A DNA stretch of 64,000 nucleotides from contig JASPKZ010010239.1 in NCBI GenBank assembly GCA_030220185.1, positions 590,001-654,000 on the forward strand. Reading direction: 5' to 3'. The DNA comes from Diploptera punctata (Eukaryota > Arthropoda > Insecta > Blattodea > Blaberidae). This document shows, one piece after another, positions 31,495 to 42,592 of this stretch. Under the pieces are notes generated by a model, which was given only the letters and a program-made list of their open reading frames with translations, ran no database searches and was not told the DNA's origin. Within the stretch, counting starts at the first letter, position 1. Every line of letters starts with the position of its first letter. The translations under genes and the position numbers were made by a program.

Positions 31495-32214
31495 TAATAC
31501 CCGGCGTGCGCTGCTACAACTAAATAAATGAAGTGCTTTTGCGTTTAGTTAAAAGGAAAAATAATTATAAATTCATATCGTTATTATTTTTAGATACCTC
31601 GTGCTGATTACTGGGCGTTTCTCAAGGATATACTTATCCGGATCTTCTTGGCATAAATTAGCTGAAAGACGAAAATTGTGTTTTCATATTTATTTGAATA
31701 ATTAAAAGGAGAATTAAATAAATATGCTCTCTTTGTTATTGTAGCTAAAACGACCAGTAAACTAGTTAATTATATTTCCAAACCACCTTTCATACAATTC
31801 AAATAGTACATAGAATTTAATCCTCCAAAATTTAAAATTCAAGCAATCACTATAAGTAAAGTCATAGGCCTATCGTAATTAAATTTAGATGCCCCGTGAT
31901 GCTTACCCGGCGTTGCCCGGGAATCTACGTATCCTGATGTACTTGGCAAAAATGAACTGAAAGACAAAATTCGTTATTTTGAGATATCCGTAAGAGAATA
32001 CCCGCCGTGCACTGTTATGCTTGCGCGAGAATCTACTTATCCCGATCTTCTTGGCATCAATGAAAGACAAAAAAATAGTTATTGTGAGTTATCTGTAAAA
32101 GATAAACATGTACTGTCGCGAACTTTTGTGTAGAGTTTCTGAGATATTCAATTCTGTGTATATTAATTTTTTTGCATTTGTTATTGTTTAGACAGAGTAA
32201 GCCATTTAAGCGTA

Positions 32215-32686
32215 ATAAATAATAGTTTTAAAAACAAAAAGAACACGCTTTATTAGAAAACTAAAAAATGAGAAATAATTTTAATTTCCAACACGCTTGG
32301 GATAAAATTAAAGTGGTCAACAAAAAAATCATCTCCAACACATATAGAATAAAACTAGAGTTATCAACAAAAAGTAAATAATTTTACCATCAAAAGCGTG
32401 GGGTGCTCTATATCAATTAATATATTTGACAATAAATAGATATTGGTAAAAGTAAGCTCTCTAAGAAGAAAATGTAAACATCATAAAAAGCACCCCACGC
32501 TTTTGATGGTAAAATTATTTTATTTTTGTTGATAACTCTAATTTTATTCTATATGTGTTGGAGATGATTTTTTTGTTGACCACTTTATTTTATCCCAAGT
32601 GTATTGGAAATTAAAATTATTTCTCATTTTTTAGTTTTCTAATAAAGCGTGTTCTTTTTGTTTTTTAAAACTATTATTTATTTTTT
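32215..32686. repeat. Foldback: ~195-bp arms, ~80-bp loop
   Basis: Left arm 32215-32412 (AATAGTTTTAAAAACAAAAA ... CATCAAAAGCGTGGGGTGCT) is almost the exact complement of the right arm 32488-32686 (AGCACCCCACGCTTTTGATG ... TTTTTGTTTTTTAAAACTAT). No coding sequence. The high arm identity suggests recent formation or gene conversion. Confidence 0.92.
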
Positions 32687-32790
32687 ATTTTTTAGTTTTA
32701 ATATTTTAAAGAATAAGATAAAAATGTAAATATCTTTAAATTCGATACTATTGTAGTATGAGCTAAAAGTAATACTCTTCTATAAAAAAC

Positions 32791-32880
32791 CCTCCCAGCC
32801 GGATTTGAACCAGCGACCTATGGATTACTGAAATTATATACCACTAAGAGTTCACTGCTCTACCAACTGAGCTCTTACAA
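32791..32880 (-). pseudogene. tRNA-Tyr-derived pseudogene with intron-like insert
   Basis: On the minus strand: GAGCTCAGTTGGTAGAGCAG (D arm, A box), an anticodon arm in which CTCTTAG is followed by TGGTATATAATTTCAGTA, then ATCCATAGGTCGCTGGTTCA and AATCCGGC (T arm, B box). The variable/T-arm segment matches insect tRNA-Tyr, a tRNA that has an intron just after the anticodon. The acceptor strands (GTAAGAG against TGGGAGG) do not pair and the anticodon stem has a mismatch, so it is not a working tRNA. It could be a SINE head. Confidence 0.6.
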
Positions 32881-32924
32881 CAGATTGACTAAAAAGTCGA
32901 CAAGTCCGCAACCTATTATACCAG

Positions 32925-33255
32925 TTTTCATTTTTTTTTATTTTCTGATGATTCTGACCAGGGTTTTAGAAAATAAATATGAAATTATTGTATTGTCACG
33001 GGTCCTCTACACGTATACAAAGTTTCAAGTCGATCCAATGTTTCTAAGTGGGTGAAAATCGCGTTGAAAGATTCCGTTACATTGATACAAAAACACTTTT
33101 TTTGATTTTCTGATGATTATGACCAGGATTTTAGAAATTAAATATGAAATTATTGTATTGTCACGGGTCCTCTACAACTATACAAAGTTTCAAGTCGATC
33201 CAATGATTTTTTAAGTGGGTGAAAATTCGCGTTGTGAAAGATTCCGTTACATAGA
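32925..33255 (+). repeat. ~160-bp tandem duplication
   Basis: Two copies in a row share TTTTCTGATGATT, TGACCAGG, TTATTGTATTGTCACGGGTC, CTCTACA, ATACAAAGTTTCAAGTCGAT, CCAATG and GTGGGTGAAAATC. The second ends in GATTCCGTTACATAGATAGA and a short (GATA)n. Probably retroelement 3' sequence. Confidence 0.88.
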
Positions 33256-33497
33256 TAGATAGATAGATTAGATACAGGTCAAGCTAATATAAAGCGTGTA
33301 AAAAGGGACTTATTTCACGTTTTCCACTACAAAGAACGATTTTTAAGGGTTACGAGTTGAGTATCACAGCTCTCTTATAGCCTATGTTCATCCCGGAAAT
33401 CTCCTAAACATTTTGCTAATAACCCCATCACAATCGGATGAACGGTATGGCAGCGAATAAAATACGAACAAACAACATTCATTTTTATATATTAGAT

Positions 33498-33722
33498 AAA
33501 TTGTATATACCTTTTTCTTTTGTATTTTTACACCCCGTCTTCCTCAATATTTCTTTATTATTCCATGTGAACATTTTCGAAAATTTTACTTCATCTTCAT
33601 GACATTTGTTGTACTTGTTTATTTATTTTCGACAAGCTTCACAGTAATAAGATACATGGAATAATAAAGAAACAATGAGAAAGACGGAGTGTAGAAATAC
33701 AAAAAAAAGGTCTATACAATTT
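33498..33722. mobile_element. Foldback MITE, 70-bp arms
   Basis: Left arm 33498-33567 (AAATTGTATATACCTTTTTC ... TTCTTTATTATTCCATG) pairs with right arm 33655-33722 (CATGGAATAATAAAGAAACA ... GGTCTATACAATTT), few mismatches, loop about 87 bp. It lies right at the 3' end of family R copy 2. Confidence 0.85.
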
Positions 33723-34219
33723 ATTTATAATAGATGATATTTGAAATCTCATAGCCTACATTTTCATTATAGTGTTTCTACAACATAGGATGCAAAAGAA
33801 CTCGATTGATAAACCATTAACGCTTATTTCAGTGATGTATATGAATATTTTGATTATATAAACGATAATTACCAGTTCCTAATTTCAAAATAATGTGTCG
33901 TTGGCACATGCAGCCTGTTCTTTGGACGTGATAAGTTGAGTACCGATAGATTAGAAAGGTATTTTTTTAATTAATCAATTACTCGTTGCACTATCACAGT
34001 CCAAAAACATGTTATATGTCTAGCACATCACGATATTACTCTGTAATAATTCACCGGAGAACATAGATTCCTCATATCAAAACACTCGAAAACATCAGTG
34101 AACGGCCTATGTAATTTTATGTTCCACTCTGTATGTAGAAATTAGATTAATTAAGATTTCTTACACCGTAGAATTATAAGAAAATTTAAGTTGAACAGAT
34201 ATGACTCTACTTAACAATA
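33723..34219. other. No recognised feature
   Basis: AT-rich, nothing recognised. Confidence 0.4.
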
Positions 34220-34221
34220 AG

Positions 34222-34222
34222 T

Positions 34223-34279
<57 letters not shown>
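34222..34279. repeat. (AAT)n microsatellite
   Basis: Uninterrupted run of about 19 AAT triplets. Confidence 0.97.
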
Positions 34280-34292
34280 TCAAACAGGGAGC

Positions 34293-34669
34293 GGATATTT
34301 AGGTTCTAAAAGTTGAGATTGCAGTACGGTATAGTGTTAACATTTTTTAAGTCTTTATATCCAATCAACTGATTGTTTTTATAATATAACTTAAAAAAAA
34401 AGTTTCTCAATAATTTTTGTGTCGAATCTGGCAATATTACATGTATATTATCATCTTACATTACAATTTTGAAAAATGTAAATATATTTATTTTTAATTA
34501 AAAAGTAAGGTGTGTAATATGAATGTAATATTACCAGATCCTACACAAAGTATTGAGATATTTTTTGTAAGTAATATTATAAAAATAAGTTGATTGGATA
34601 TAAAGACTTATTCCATTAATTTTATCACTATACTATGTTGCAATCTTAACTTTTAGAACATAAAAATCC
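34293..34669. mobile_element. Family Z foldback element without tandem units
   Basis: Ends GGATATTTAGGTTCTAAAAG ... GAGATTGCAG and, on the complement, GGATTTTTATGTTCTAAAAG ... AAGATTGCAACATAG belong to family Z. Inside, AAGTCTTTATATCCAATCAA (34351 on) is inverted at 34588-34607 and pairing continues for about 110 bp per arm, so almost the whole 377 bp is one palindrome. Coding capacity: none. Confidence 0.8.
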
Positions 34670-35029
34670 GTTCCAATAACTTTTTTTATTTAAGTCGGTA
34701 ATGTGACCAGACAAATGACACAACTACGCAACAAATATTTACATAAAATATGTAAAATTATTTTTAGGCCTAACTACATATTATGGTGAAGCAAGATTTA
34801 AATATTTGAAAACATATCTGATAGTTTTTTCAGGTGTCTAATTAGCTCTTAGCCTACAATGTAAATAAGGAATTTAATTCGAAATTAAGCTGCATACAGG
34901 CAATCAGAGTCGCTCAGAAACACCGCAATTTAGTTAATACAGTAGTTTATTAGTTTGCTCTGGGTATACTAATTTATAACCTTTACGCATTTCCTCATCT
35001 CGTCCATTTGCCACTTACAAAAATTATAA
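34670..35029. other. No recognised feature
   Basis: AT-rich, nothing recognised. Confidence 0.4.
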
Positions 35030-35342
35030 AGATAGAATATTATAAAAATCATCATCCTCATCATCCGGTATCATGGCAGCTGCCGCCGTCTTCCGGAAAC
35101 CAAACGCCATTCCTCTCTGTCCATCCAATGATCTTCCTACAATCCTCTGATATTCATAATTGCTTGTACCCCTTCTATCCATGTTTTCTTCGGTCTTCCT
35201 CCTTTCTATTGGAATCCATTTCATAACAATTTTAAGCAATCTTTGCTCTGACATTCTTTTGATATGGCCATACCAATGTAATATTTTCTTTTCTATAATG
35301 TCTATTATGTCTGGCTCCTCTTGCACACCCATAATTTCCCTT
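35030..35342 (-). pseudogene. LINE-C RT C-terminal fragment
   Basis: The minus strand reads IIDIIEKKILHWYGHIKRMS, KIVMKWIPIERRKTEEN and DGQRGMAFGFRKTA, parallel to the LINE-C end at 29575-29929 (ALQWYGHIQRM, LDWMVPGRRKRG, GQWGYRNLWKA). A (GAT)n-like 3' tail follows at 35050-35065. Truncated at its 5' end. Confidence 0.75.
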
Positions 35343-35858
35343 AAAAAATAAGTACGTAGTATACATTTTATTTGTAAAAACGTATTTATTTAAACAATAG
35401 CATATTACGATGCCAGGTTGGGAAGTGGTTTTTAAAGAATCCAGGAAAATGTTTAAAAAACCGAGCGATAGCTAGGTTATATTTTCCGAGATTCTGTAAA
35501 ACACTTCACAAACGTGCGTTGTACATTATTTTTTTGCGCGATGGTGTTTTCAAAATAATAAATAATAGTAAAATAATAACAATTTTGTTGGAAATATTTG
35601 CGTTCATTATAAACAATTGACTACCGTTAACAGTGTGGGCAATGTTTAATAGTTGAAACAACAAGAGGCCGTGAGACCAGTTAGTGATAAAATAACAGGA
35701 AGCCGTGACACGAATTAATGATAAAATGGCTGCAATTATGTATTTACTGTTTTATATTGTTTCAAATAAAGATCCGATAATTTAAAATTCAGTGATTTGT
35801 TTCGTATATTAACACTATCTTTTGGATATTTTTTGTATATACATTGAACATATACATA

Positions 35859-37177
35859 AGGACTTTATTAAACTACAAGTAAGATACATACAATGCTATT
35901 TACAAATATGGATCGCACGGGCAGTAAGCCGTACGTGCTGTTGACAGTCCGTTACAATAAGTTCATGTTTGGTAATAATATACTTAAAACAAAACAAAAA
36001 AACACAATAATATTAGAATTAGATATCAATACAATTACATTATACATTAATTTAGTTATGTAGAATTATTAAGAATTACTAATATTGTAATTTAACATAT
36101 TTATTTATTCCTGAATCAGTGTTGTTCTTATTTTCCGCGTTTTGTCCAGAACTCTATCCAAGTTTGTCCAATTTTCTGGGTTTACCAGTACCTCGCAGCA
36201 TGCCAATCTTTCACGATTTGAATTTAGAAATCTTTCCGGTAATAACGGATGCCTCCAATATTCTAAATCGTTACATTTTCCTAATATATGTATCTCGTCT
36301 TCAAAACTCCCGCACATTGGACATATTCGCATATCGTGACTGTCGCTAATTTTTAAAAATTTCCATGCCCCTAACCTGAACCAATAAAGCCCTGATCTCT
36401 CTTTAAATCCTAGATTGAGTATAAAATATTATTTTCCCCAAACTTGTTTTAGGTCTCTTTGTAAAAACAGTGATCGTTTTCCCGCACATTCGGCCAAAAT
36501 ATTTTGTCGGTTTATATCTAAGTACCTCCTTCTCATTTTTCTCCACACATTCTTGCGATTTTCAGTCCCTTTTTCCCATACCCAACCCATCCCAATCTTT
36601 TGGAGTTCTCTCCTAACCTCGTCTGCCCAGAATTTCCCATTTGCGTTCCTAATTTGGTGGTCGTAACAAATTGCTCTGAGCATTGTTTGTTCACCTTGGA
36701 TTAGCCGCAACCAGTACTTGAATACACGAATTTTGCAGTTTATGTCATCCTGAAATGAACCAAATTCATATAAAATTCCACAGTTAGAAACGGCCTTACT
36801 AAGTCCTGTAATATATTTTAGAAAATGCGTATATACCTTATTTAGTATTTCCGTTCTTTGAAAACCCCAAATCTCACTACCATAGAGCATTACTGGCCTC
36901 ACCATTGATCCATACATTTTTTCTAACATACTAACTGGAATATCGGGCACTCTACCCAGAATACTGAGAATACTATTAAGTTGTCCCCTCCCTTTGAATA
37001 ATGGCATATCAATATGTTTCTTCCACTTTCCGTTCATTTTCAACGTCGTACCAAGATATTAAAAATGTTTCACGTTTTGAAGTATTTGATCTGTGTATTT
37101 CCATTCCTCTGTTCTACTATAAACCGTCCCATTTTTGAACGTCATTGTTTTTGTCTTACTAATATTTACAGTCAATC
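35859..37177 (-). mobile_element. LINE-D, 5'-truncated, inserted in family Y copy 2
   Basis: Minus-strand non-LTR retrotransposon. ACATTGAACATATACAT (35842-35858) and ACATTGTATGTAGTATACAT (37178-37197) are likely diverged target duplications. The 3' end reads AATAAAGTCCTT on the minus strand, where AATAAA may serve as polyadenylation signal; a copy of this end lies at 50244-50640. Confidence 0.75.
36105..37170 (-). pseudogene. LINE-D reverse transcriptase C-terminal half
   Basis: From high to low coordinate: KTMTFKNGTVYSR, then a stop where FKYLG is expected (about 37060), YLGTTLKMNGKW, MLEKMYGSMVRPVMLYGSEI, YITGLSKAVSN, RVFKYWLRLIQ, then after a frameshift near 36430 a terminal zinc-binding-like motif CPMCGSFEDEIHILGKC (CX2CX7HX4C, about 36270-36320) and the stop at 36105. 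Thumb and C-terminus only; catalytic motifs are lost by 5' truncation. Clade uncertain. Confidence 0.75.
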
Positions 37178-37489
37178 ACATTGTATGTAGTATACATAGA
37201 GAACAGTGGTTCTACTTCCCACACGCGTGTTTGTAATATGTAATATCACAGTAGAGTTATTTTTATTACACTGTAGTTATTTTGGTTGGCAAGCCCGAAA
37301 TGTAGAAAGTTGAACTTTCAATCTAGGTCGCAATTGCTGTAAGTACGACAAAACGCACTACCGCGCAAAAATAATATTTTTTGTTTAATGTCTGTGTATT
37401 CGTTTCTTCATATTATTACTTACATAGGATAATTGGTAAATTAATAATCTAATAACAATGATCAAATTTATTTGTATCTATTATTACAA

Positions 37490-37960
37490 CAAACAGTGAC
37501 GCTTTAGTTCGTAGTTACTAGGCAACAAAACCTATAGGCCTACTTTATATTCTAACAAAACACTATCAAACATAAGATACAGGTTCAACAAAACGTAAAA
37601 TACCCTTTATTGATGATTTCGTATAACTACATAAATACATTTTCCCGAACTTTTCTGGGAGTATATTAATGATTGCGTCTTATTGCTTCTAAAATTATCC
37701 TGATGAACCGCGAAAATCACTTTTTCTGTTCATTTTTACTTTAATTCACATATGAAACTAGCACCCACAAAATTTCAGATTATAACTACAATCTTTGTTG
37801 ATTGACCGTGTGTTTTTTTCTCCACATCCCATATTACTCTTTTCCTAAATATGTCATTTCCGTAATAAATTAATTTAATTAAATATACTAAATATACAAC
37901 ATATAATAAAATACTCTGAATGTAGATAACATATTTTAGACAAGTAGTAAAAAACTGTTA
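37490..37960 (+). repeat. Family W repeat, copy 2
   Basis: Shares its left part with 17300-17420 and its right part with 19640-19810 (ATAAAATACTCTGAATGTAG, ATAACATATTTTAGACAA). The middle differs because copy 1 carries the family Z element and more. Confidence 0.55.
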
Positions 37961-38070
37961 AATGCTCAACTTGATTTGAATGAATCCCCTTTGTTAAATT
38001 AAAAAAATTAAATAAATATTGTTGTATTGTTGCTTAGATCAGTTGGAACACATTTCATAATTTGTTAACA

Positions 38071-38112
38071 TGTCTGAAGAAGGTACAGTGTACCGAAACA
38101 GCTGTCACTGAA
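38071..38112 (+). ncRNA. Hammerhead-ribozyme-like motif, stand-alone
   Basis: Core CTGAAGA (38074-38080) fits CTGANGA exactly. Stem II is GGTAC/GTACC with loop AGT (38082-38094), then GAA, then the self-complementary stem III ACAGCTGT (38098-38105) and C (38106), giving a GTC cleavage site before A38107. Stem I is weak (GT/AC only). The self-complementary stem III is a hallmark of the minimal, probably dimer-active hammerheads of PLEs and related retroposons. No PLE protein remnant adjoins it. Activity is not shown. Confidence 0.5.
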
Positions 38113-38395
38113 TTATATAATAAATATGAAAATCAAAACTACGTTTTATTTTTATTTAAATAATATTTTAGCAACATGTACAAAATTTCGTTTAGTAACT
38201 AGTCATCTAAAAACTATTAAATGCAAATTAAAGAAAAATCCGTCACGCAGGAGCTGCATACACTATCGATTTCATCGGCAAATCAAATGTATTGTCCGAC
38301 TTAGATGGAATATATTTATTTATTTTACTTTTATTAAATCTAAATACATATTCAGTTTTGTTTGCAAAAGAGAAATTGAAGCTCCTAGATAGAAC

Positions 38396-38396
<1 letters not shown>

Positions 38397-38439
<43 letters not shown>

Positions 38440-38440
38440 T
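38397..38440. repeat. (AT)n microsatellite
   Basis: About 20 AT dinucleotides with one phase shift. Confidence 0.95.
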
Positions 38441-38501
38441 CTTGTAATCCTCCATTCCTAATGATTTAATTTTTCTGGTTTATAGAATTTGCCTTTAGTT
38501 T

Positions 38502-39081
38502 GACTACGTATTTAACTCATGATCCAAATGGAAGTCAAAGACCAATCACATTTCAATGTATTTTACAGCCATGAGTCGTGTTTCACCTCGCTCTTTATTG
38601 ATTTACCTTTATCAGCTCCTGCTTTTGTGATAAAGAAATTTCATTTTTAATATCCTGAACAGGTCAGAGCATTATCTTTCTGAACAAGTATATTGAATGT
38701 AGCAAATATTGAACAGATTCTGTGATTAAAGTAAGTTGTTTACTATGAAAATAAATGAATAACCTATAATGTTTATTGTAATATACAGTTTGATGTGTTT
38801 CATTATTCTCCACTAAGGGCATTCTTACAATATTGCGATCCTATTGGCAATAAATAATATGATCAAGTTGCAATGAATATACATAGCGTCCCATTTCTGA
38901 TTTGTTTTCAAACATCGCCATTTACATTAAATATATACATATTTTAAAATACCGATAACTATATTTAAGCAATGAATTTTGAGTAAACAGCGTAATTTTA
39001 TTCGTTAAATAGCCCTAACAAATGCCATTCTTGATTTAAAATCCTCTAGGTACATTGGAAATCACTCGTGGCATTACTTAT
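38502..39081 (-). repeat. Family X repeat, copy 5 (inverted)
   Basis: On the minus strand it starts ATAAGTAATGCCACGAGTGA and ends GACTTCCATTTGGATCATGA, following copy 1 with internal deletions. Confidence 0.8.
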
Positions 39082-39249
39082 AATAACACTGAGCAACAAA
39101 AAAGAAACTTTTTTTTTGTCTCAGAAAGAAAAATATGTGACTATGACAGTATTTGTTCTCCTGAATTCAAATATGATATAGCTTTTTTTCTATCACGCAA
39201 GGTTTCCGAGAGACAGGTATTCATATTTTCAAACACTTTCATATTTTCT

Positions 39250-39603
39250 ACATTCGTAACTACGCAATATTCGAACATTCGGACTCTCCTAGAAAGTAAG
39301 AAATTACGATTTTCTGCTATATTTCGCCTGTGGAGCATCCCTCTTGATGGTCCAACAATAATCGGGCAGCATATTAGGATTCCATTTACCATGATATATC
39401 TTTTCCATAGCTGAAATCTCCCGATGAAAGTGTTCCCCGTGCTCATCGCTCACTGTGCAAAGATTTTCCGGGAAGAAATTTAGGTTTATTAAAAAATAAT
39501 TATTTAAATCCATTAATTGAAATTGAAATAAAAAAAAACTGTGGTTGATGGATAAATTCCGAATACATATTTGAAACACCATAGAAAACTGCATTAAGTA
39601 CAA
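39250..39603 (-). pseudogene. C-terminal fragment of a conserved transposon-type protein
   Basis: The minus strand reads LNFFPENLCTVSDEHGEHFH, REISAMEKIYHGKWN and MLPDYCWTIKRDAPQAKY. I know this FFPENLGAVSDEHGERFHQD-type sequence as a highly repeated hypothetical protein of insects and other invertebrates, generally taken to be part of an unclassified DNA transposon. Only the end is present, with an internal frameshift upstream (stop before NLNFFP region is not excluded). No terminal repeats found. Confidence 0.5.
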
Positions 39604-39689
39604 CTATTGGTACTCATGAGACAAAAATCATGTTGACCAGTCTTATTTAACTGTGGTTAAATGTCGTTAAAGAAATTGTGGCTACTAGA

Positions 39690-39860
39690 GTGTTCAACAT
39701 ATTGCCACTACATTTTCAACAATTTAAACCTCGCTCCTAATGATCGGAATTGCTGAATAACGAACTCGATCTTACATTCTTATTTAAAAGTTATTCGCCG
39801 AGTTTCATTGTGATCTAAAATTTAGGCTTTCTGACATAACCGCACTGCTAAGATGGTTCA
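39690..39860 (+). repeat. Family U fragment
   Basis: AACCTCGCTCCTAATGATCG and CGCCGAGTTTCATTGTGATC match the family U blocks at 30180-30290 and 40310-40440. Confidence 0.45.
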
Positions 39861-39954
39861 ACTGAATTTTTTAGAATATTTCTTCTTATAATGGCGCAGC
39901 CAAATGCTGAAGCATAGCCTCTCCTTTATTAGGATTTGCTAGACCAAGGTACTG

Positions 39955-40235
39955 TAGTTACCTTGTTTGCCCATAAATGGCGTGTGGTCAACAGACCGAC
40001 TCAAGGAGACATCTAGCAGGCACCTAAGGTATTACCAGGATGTTGAGAGAAGCAAATGTTTGCTTGGAGGCCTTTTTATTCAGGCTTAAGGATATTTTAT
40101 GAGCCTTAAAATCTTCAAACTCGGGACCCATGGCTCAAAGAACTTTCAGGAGGACTTTCTCCTTGGATTTTCCGATCCTAAAATATTCCATTACCCGGAT
40201 GATTAGAAAATTAAATGGCCGCGGTATTTTAACCG
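39955..40235 (-). mobile_element. SINE3, minus-strand copy
   Basis: Blocks GTTACCTTGTTTGCCC, GTGGTCAACAGACCGACTCA, CTTTTTATTCAGGCTTAAGG, GGGACCCATGGCTC, TCAGGAGGACTTTCTCCTTG are in the same order as at 47545-47925. The tRNA-like head is badly decayed (CCATTACCCGGATGATTAGAA). Confidence 0.75.
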
Positions 40236-40299
40236 TATTAAGGTAGCACACTCAATAGTCTTTTAATTGGGACAAAACGATAACTGCCGGCGCTACAGC

Positions 40300-40560
40300 G
40301 TTTTTTTTTTTTAATTTCCCTTCAGTGTAACTCCCATTCATAACGGATCGATTTTAATAGTTAACTAAATTCAATTTAGGTTCGTTCTTAATGTATTGAT
40401 ATATGCCGAGTTTCATTGTAACAAACAAGCAGCGTGTTCGCTAGAGCAATGTTTAAATTTCGGATTTTAGGTAAACCCCCACTCGTAAAGATCGGAGTTT
40501 TGGAGAGTATCTCATACATTTTATTGCAATGGTACATCAACTTTCTTTGCTAGAAAACTA
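40300..40560 (+). repeat. Family U fragment
   Basis: AACTCCCATTCATAACGGAT, GCCGAGTTTCATTGTAACAA, CGCTAGAGCAATGTTTAAAT parallel 30190-30330. Confidence 0.5.
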
Positions 40561-42592
40561 AAATTATGGTAATTAGAAAATGAAAATAAAATATCCATTT
40601 TACTTAACTCCCGCTTCTAATGGTTGAATTTTACTGATTATTATAGGCAGTTTTTTTTTTTAAATGCTGTTGTTGGATAGTGATTTTTGGTACTTAGTAA
40701 TTAGGATCGATGAAGATTTAAAAACATTTCATTAGACTAGCTGGAAAGCAGTATCCATATCTATTCAGTGAAAGTTTTATTCACTTTTCTTTCATTTGAT
40801 TTAGTTTTCAAATTATTAAAATTGATAAAATTTATGTGTAATACATTCCCCATAATTATGTTACCTAAGAGGAAAAGATAGCATATGCAGTCGGTAAGAG
40901 TTATTTTTCTTGGTTTTGTTTAATTCTGGTTTGGAATTATTAAAATTTAAACTATGTGCCGGAAAATTTCCCATGATTATGGCAAGAACTCTCACATGTG
41001 AAGTAAACAGAATACTCTACATCTGTCCATAAGTTTATTTGTTTTAATTACGGTTGAGTCTATTATTTTCATGACAGTTATTTCATAATAAATATTTTGA
41101 AATTTGTTATGAAATAAATTATTACTCGATTCTTCGTTTGTGTGTTTTCATAAAGAAGGAATGGTTTAACTTACATGTTTACGAATTTAAACATTTAGAA
41201 ACACTAATTATTTTCAAGAACATTTTACGAAATAAACACATTCACAGAACTGTGTCAGGCTTTACTCTATATTATGAATGTATTCAGATTTTCCAACGTA
41301 TTGCAGTGCTGGAAACGATAGAATGTAACACAACCTTAAAAAAGCTCCTATTTTGAATGGTTTGCGCTCCGCTTCCCGCGTTGATTAGAGCTGACTTTTA
41401 ACACTGTTGAACTACGCTTCACAGCGTGAAGAGATTTATATGATATCGCTTTGTAACACTTGTATTTTGTTTAGAAAGTCAATCGCTTGGCAATAATCAT
41501 CCATCACGGCTTCTCATTACAGCAAGACAATGGAGTATTAAACTAAACAAACAAAGGACGTCATTTGGTGGACAAAAAAAACTGTGCATGCGCGAGGTGA
41601 GACTCAGAATATCTCATTTTGAAGGGTTATTCTTTAATGTTTGAATGGGGCTGCCTAATGATTACCCCAGAGAAACTCGCAGCGCCTAGGGATTACCATA
41701 ATGGAAAAAGTTTTCGGTACTTAGTAATGTCACCATGAACCTTCCCCCTCCCACTCTCCCACACCCTACTCCTTTGGTAATTAGAACACTTTTTTCTCCT
41801 CCTCCAATCTCCCCTTATATTTGCGTTATTTTTAAAGGAAAAAGGAAGGGTGAAAGTGGGAAAAGGGTGTAGCAGTATAATGTAAGACCCTATTGCATAT
41901 TCACCCCTATTTACAGCATTCCCTTTCAAACCGCAGTAAATACGCCCTGTTTACACTAAGGAGTTTGTGGTAAGCTACTTAGCACTTCGCCTTACCAGGT
42001 CTATGTATATAGAAAGATCACAGCAACTTCTTGTTTTATACATTGCTATGTATTATGAGCTCCTTATTCAAACACGTATACAGGCACAGTGTAGTATTAC
42101 TCGCATAATTTTTAGCTAAGTGTACAATAAATTACACCGAGAAAAACATAAAAGGCTACTGCTCTTTGCGGAGAGGGTTAATGCAGTTATTTCTCATCCT
42201 ATGGCTCGATTTTTTAACCCAGTTAACTTACAATAAGTTACTCTGGAAAAGTATGTTCAAAAGTAACACACTAGAATTATATTCATAATATTATAAGACA
42301 ATGAAACAAACAGAATAAAGTTCATCATATAGGTAGTGCGTAAACTAAGCTAATTCGTAAGCAAATCAAAGTTCTGGTCTGATTTCGTTACTATGTATTC
42401 ATTTTGTTAAATTGAAGAAACAAAATTTCTTATGCTGATAATTTATTTAAACGTATCGGTGGACTAAAAAAGTTATTAACTTTTGAATATTATTGTACAA
42501 TTGATACAAATTTAAATATTCATTCGTTTTCTTATTGTTTTATTAACGGCATTAAATAATTGAAACCAATATATGTTAGAGGAAACATTGTC
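40561..42592. other. 2 kb without recognised features
   Basis: AT-rich sequence. The frames at 41138-41356 (plus) and 41693-41929 (minus) show no domain I can name. No terminal repeats, tRNA-like boxes or tandem arrays seen. Confidence 0.5.

Larger units (their letters stand above)
32207..33293. mobile_element. Composite insertion in family R copy 2
   Basis: Copy 1 gives the empty site. AAGCGT occurs at both borders (about 32205 and 33291) and may be a target duplication. The insert holds, in order, a long foldback (32215-32686), a tRNA-Tyr-like sequence on the minus strand, a direct duplication of about 160 bp and a (GATA)n tail. Whether this is one element or several nested ones is not clear. 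Confidence 0.55.
31495..33498 (+). repeat. Family R repeat, copy 2
   Basis: Begins AATACCCGGCGTGCGCTGCT and ends CATTCATTTTTATATATTAG, in step with copy 1. It lacks the GC-rich insert of copy 1 but has its own insert (32207-33293) at AAGCCATTTAAGCGT, where copy 1 reads straight on (near 17090). Confidence 0.75.
35395..37370 (+). mobile_element. Family Y (Crypton-like), copy 2, internally deleted
   Basis: Follows copy 1 (20560-21868) on both sides, but between ATGGCTGCAATTATGTATTT (about 35720) and GTTTCAAATAAAG the recombinase frame is absent. It is interrupted by a LINE-D (35859-37177) and resumes with GTAGTATACATAGAGAACAG and GGCAAGCCCGAAATGTAGAA. Confidence 0.65.

Noticed and set aside
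32791..32880. Functional tRNA gene
   Set aside because: Acceptor strands do not pair and the anticodon stem is mismatched.
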